NCBI GenBank assembly: GCA_959604115.1
Contig: CAUHBW010000054.1
Location: forward strand, 1-13,843
Direction of reading: 5' to 3'
Length of the DNA: 13,843 nt
Origin: an uncultured Bilophila sp.
Lineage (GTDB): Bacteria; Desulfobacterota; Desulfovibrionia; Desulfovibrionales; Desulfovibrionaceae
In this document: positions 12,502-13,843 of the stretch, piece by piece
Layout: every line of letters begins with the position of its first letter
Numbering within the stretch: position 1 is the stretch's first letter
The notes under the pieces: generated by a model
Told to the model about the DNA's origin: nothing
Databases searched by the model: none
The model's input: only the letters and a program-made list of their open reading frames with translations
Made by a program: the position numbers and the translations under genes

Positions 12502-13094
12502 GCCTCGTCCTCCCGCGCTATTCCGTTGATGAGCATGGATACGGTCTGTTCGATATATTGATCGCGATCCAGCGCGGCGCGCTTTCTCCCGAGAACCAGC
12601 ATGGCGACAAAGCCGAAAATCTGGTTCCAGAACAACGAAGACAGATACAGGGCATCCAGCGATGGCCGGATACGCCCGCGCCGGATCATTTCCTCAAAAT
12701 AGGCCGTCAACCGTTCCCGGAACAGGGTCACGTCGCTGACGAGTTCGGTGGAATGCTCGTCAAGCTGTCCCAGCGCGCTGAAGTAGATGCGCAGGGTGGC
12801 CATTCGCTGATCCGCAACATCCAGATACCGGCGCATGATGCAGCTCAGGTCGTGTTCCAGTTCCCAGCGTACGTGGGTAGTGAAGACTTCCTTGATGATC
12901 TCCGTGTACGACGTGCGGCGCATGGCCGCCATCAACATGGCGTATTTGGACGGAAAATGCCGGAAAACCGTCATCTCGCTGAGGCCGACGGTCTTGGCTA
13001 TCTCACGTATCGTTACGGGATTATATCCCTTTTTTGTCATCAATGCGATGGCGACGTCCAGTATCCGTTCCGATGTATCGTTTTTCACGCTCAT
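12492..13094 (-). CDS. TetR/AcrR-family repressor of the efflux operon
   Basis: This 200-residue one-component regulator has an N-terminal DNA-binding domain with a helix-turn-helix at 28-47 (TIREIAKTVGLSEMTVFRHF) and the usual F-P-S-K-x-x-x-L continuation. The C-terminal helical domain (about 60-200) would bind an inducer and form the dimer. It is the first gene of the operon tetR - adaptor - pump - outer-membrane factor and overlaps the adaptor gene by 10 bases. It therefore probably represses its own operon and is released by a pump substrate. GGGAGGAG (13099-13106) precedes the ATG. A promoter with TTGACA and TATACT and a 21-base imperfect palindrome over its -10 lie directly upstream. 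The family call is secure. The target and the ligand are inferred or unknown. Confidence 0.93.
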   Translation of the reverse strand: MSVKNDTSERILDVAIALMTKKGYNPVTIREIAKTVGLSEMTVFRHFPSKYAMLMAAMRRTSYTEIIKEVFTTHVRWELEHDLSCIMRRYLDVADQRMATLRIYFSALGQLDEHSTELVSDVTLFRERLTAYFEEMIRRGRIRPSLDALYLSSLFWNQIFGFVAMLVLGRKRAALDRDQYIEQTVSMLINGIAREDEACR

Positions 13095-13109
13095 GGCTCT
13101 CCTCCCGAA

Positions 13110-13144
13110 TGTGAGTGAGTATAACTAACATTTCGGACTGTCAA
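13110..13144 (-). promoter_or_regulatory. Promoter and candidate TetR operator of the efflux operon
   Basis: On the minus strand TTGACA (13144-13139) is a perfect -35, and TATACT (13123-13118) is a -10 at 5 of 6, with a short 15-base spacer. Overlapping the -10, TGTTAGT and ACTCACA (13130-13124 and 13116-13110) form an inverted repeat with 6 of 7 matching positions around a 7-base centre. A palindrome of this size placed over the -10 is typical for a self-repressing TetR protein. Confidence 0.6.
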
Positions 13145-13171
13145 GCGGCTCTCCGACCCACCGAAACAGAA

Positions 13172-13189
13172 CTCTGGCACCAGCCAGAG
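13172..13189. repeat. Short perfect hairpin between the efflux promoter and the HPP terminator
   Basis: CTCTGGC (13172-13178) and GCCAGAG (13183-13189) form a perfect 7-bp stem with a 4-base loop. It lies directly downstream of the HPP gene terminator on the minus strand and has no T-run of its own. It may be a backup structure, or nothing. Confidence 0.35.
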
Positions 13190-13193
13190 CAGC

Positions 13194-13222
13194 AAAAAGG
13201 GGCATCCCTCAAGGAATGCCCC
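13194..13222 (-). terminator. Intrinsic terminator of the HPP-family gene
   Basis: On the minus strand GGGGCATTCC (13222-13213) pairs with GGGATGCCCC (13208-13199), with one mismatch and a TTGA loop. TTTTTG follows (13198-13193). It lies 27 bases after the stop and shields the tetR promoter from readthrough. Confidence 0.85.
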
Positions 13223-13249
13223 ACAAAGAGTTCTTCGGACGGAACCCGA

Positions 13250-13768
13250 TCACCACCAGAACAGCGGATACCGTTGGCGTTTCGGGATATTGTTCACCAC
13301 GAGCGCCACCGCCAGCATGAGCAGAGCCCCGAGCAGACAGGGAACGAACGCGTACCAATAGCCGAGCTGATGGATGCCCTCCCCGCCCGTCACCGCGATG
13401 AGAGCCGTGGCGCCTCCCGGAGGGTGCAGGGTTTTGGTCAGGTGCATGAGCGCGATGGCGGTCGCCACCGCCAGACAGGACGCGAGCCAGAGCGTTTGGG
13501 AGAACAGCAGATAGCTTGACACGCCCACCAAAGCGGACAGGAAATGCCCGCCCACCAAATTGCGCGGCTGCGCGAGAGGACTGCGGATCGCGCCGAAGGC
13601 CAGCACGGCGGACGCTCCGAACGAACCGATCAGAAGCGGAAAACCGTAGTTGCCCGTGGCGTACCGTTCCAGAAGCGCGATGCAGGCGATGCTCAGGCAG
13701 CTTCCGATCCATGCCCACAGGATTTCGCCGGTTCCGGCCCGGGGCGGCGATTGCTCGCCGCCCGCCAT
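13250..13768 (-). CDS. HPP-family small membrane protein
   Basis: This 172-residue integral membrane protein has about four hydrophobic helices (roughly 16-36, 43-62, 76-107 and 136-159). It carries the family's name motif in LHPPGGATALIAVTGG (114-129), as well as GSFGASAVLAFG (48-59) and QPRNLVGGHFLSALVGV (67-83). HPP proteins (Pfam HPP) are widespread, and some members have been linked to nitrite transport; the role of this one cannot be told. It ends in an aromatic FWW tail. The ATG at 13768 is the only Met before the first helix, and an in-frame TAA lies 15 bases upstream. No Shine-Dalgarno sequence precedes it; the start lies 11 bases after a plausible -10, so the mRNA may be nearly leaderless. 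It is a single-gene unit with its own terminator. Confidence 0.9.
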   Translation of the reverse strand: MAGGEQSPPRAGTGEILWAWIGSCLSIACIALLERYATGNYGFPLLIGSFGASAVLAFGAIRSPLAQPRNLVGGHFLSALVGVSSYLLFSQTLWLASCLAVATAIALMHLTKTLHPPGGATALIAVTGGEGIHQLGYWYAFVPCLLGALLMLAVALVVNNIPKRQRYPLFWW

Positions 13769-13779
13769 TTTGAGGAGAA

Positions 13780-13808
13780 GTTATATCATGAAGCCACACC
13801 AAAACCAA
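13780..13808 (-). promoter_or_regulatory. Candidate promoter of the HPP gene
   Basis: On the minus strand TTGGTT (13808-13803) is followed after 17 bases by TATAAC (13785-13780). Transcription would begin only about 3-6 bases before the ATG at 13768, consistent with the missing ribosome-binding site. Confidence 0.4.
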
Positions 13809-13843
13809 TGTTTATTTCCGTACGCGAAACAAACCCCACCGGC

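Noticed and set aside
8335..12561. A plus-strand open frame of 1408 codons opposite the whole efflux operon
   Set aside because: The product is rich in Arg, Gln, His and Gly without any domain, and it has no ribosome-binding site. It covers three well-identified minus-strand genes. High GC content with biased third positions readily produces such antisense frames.
13788..13843. A possible + strand gene start (ATG at 13788 with GAGGAG at 13772-13777) running off the right edge
   Set aside because: Only 18 codons are visible, without recognisable content, and the spacing to GAGGAG is long (10 bases). The same bases fit a minus-strand promoter for the HPP gene.
1..13843. CRISPR arrays, insertion sequences, integrases or toxin-antitoxin pairs
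   Set aside because: No regularly spaced repeats, transposase motifs or paired small genes of that kind were seen on either strand.

Overview
The window is GC-rich coding DNA of a Gram-negative bacterium: it encodes an outer-membrane efflux lipoprotein, a periplasmic adaptor protein and ynb-type membrane-lipid genes. The gene content and codon use would fit a Desulfovibrionaceae-like (sulfate-reducer-type) organism. That placement is an inference from general familiarity, not a computed result.

Left part, + strand. The window opens inside an unrecognised gene (2-433), which ends at a clear intrinsic terminator (476-516). A DUF7079-like protein follows (738-1229). Next comes a four-gene phospholipid cluster matching the E. 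coli ynb genes: ynbA (CDP-alcohol phosphatidyltransferase family, 1403-2005), ynbC (alpha/beta hydrolase fused to a methyltransferase, 2036-3787), a PlsC-type acyltransferase (3989-4645) and ynbB (CdsA-type cytidylyltransferase, 4652-5569). By family these could make phosphatidic acid, activate it as CDP-diacylglycerol, transfer the lipid part to an alcohol and then trim or methylate the product. The actual lipid is unknown.

Middle. An apparently separate transcription unit (5761-7284) encodes a serine-beta-lactamase-fold protein that lacks its usual catalytic residues and is fused to a DUF302 domain. A perfect palindrome lies at its promoter and a strong terminator follows it. Next is an isolated 62-residue LEA-like hydrophilic helical protein (7508-7696) with an excellent ribosome-binding site and its own terminator. 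A roughly 300-base stretch with only a doubtful coding remnant leads to an initiator tRNA-fMet on the minus strand (8105-8181), which has its own promoter and terminator.

Right part, minus strand. A tetR - hlyD/emrA-type adaptor - MFS pump - outer-membrane factor operon runs from about 13145 down to 8326. The MFS pump and the outer-membrane lipoprotein share one uninterrupted 1040-codon frame, yet a strong internal ribosome-binding site and start codon precede the lipoprotein signal peptide. The last gene (13768-13250) encodes an HPP-family membrane protein with a terminator and possibly a nearly leaderless promoter.

The points most worth a second look are the ynb/plsC lipid cluster with its altered CDP-alcohol transferase motif, the pseudo-beta-lactamase/DUF302 fusion, and the in-frame MFS-outer-membrane-factor junction.
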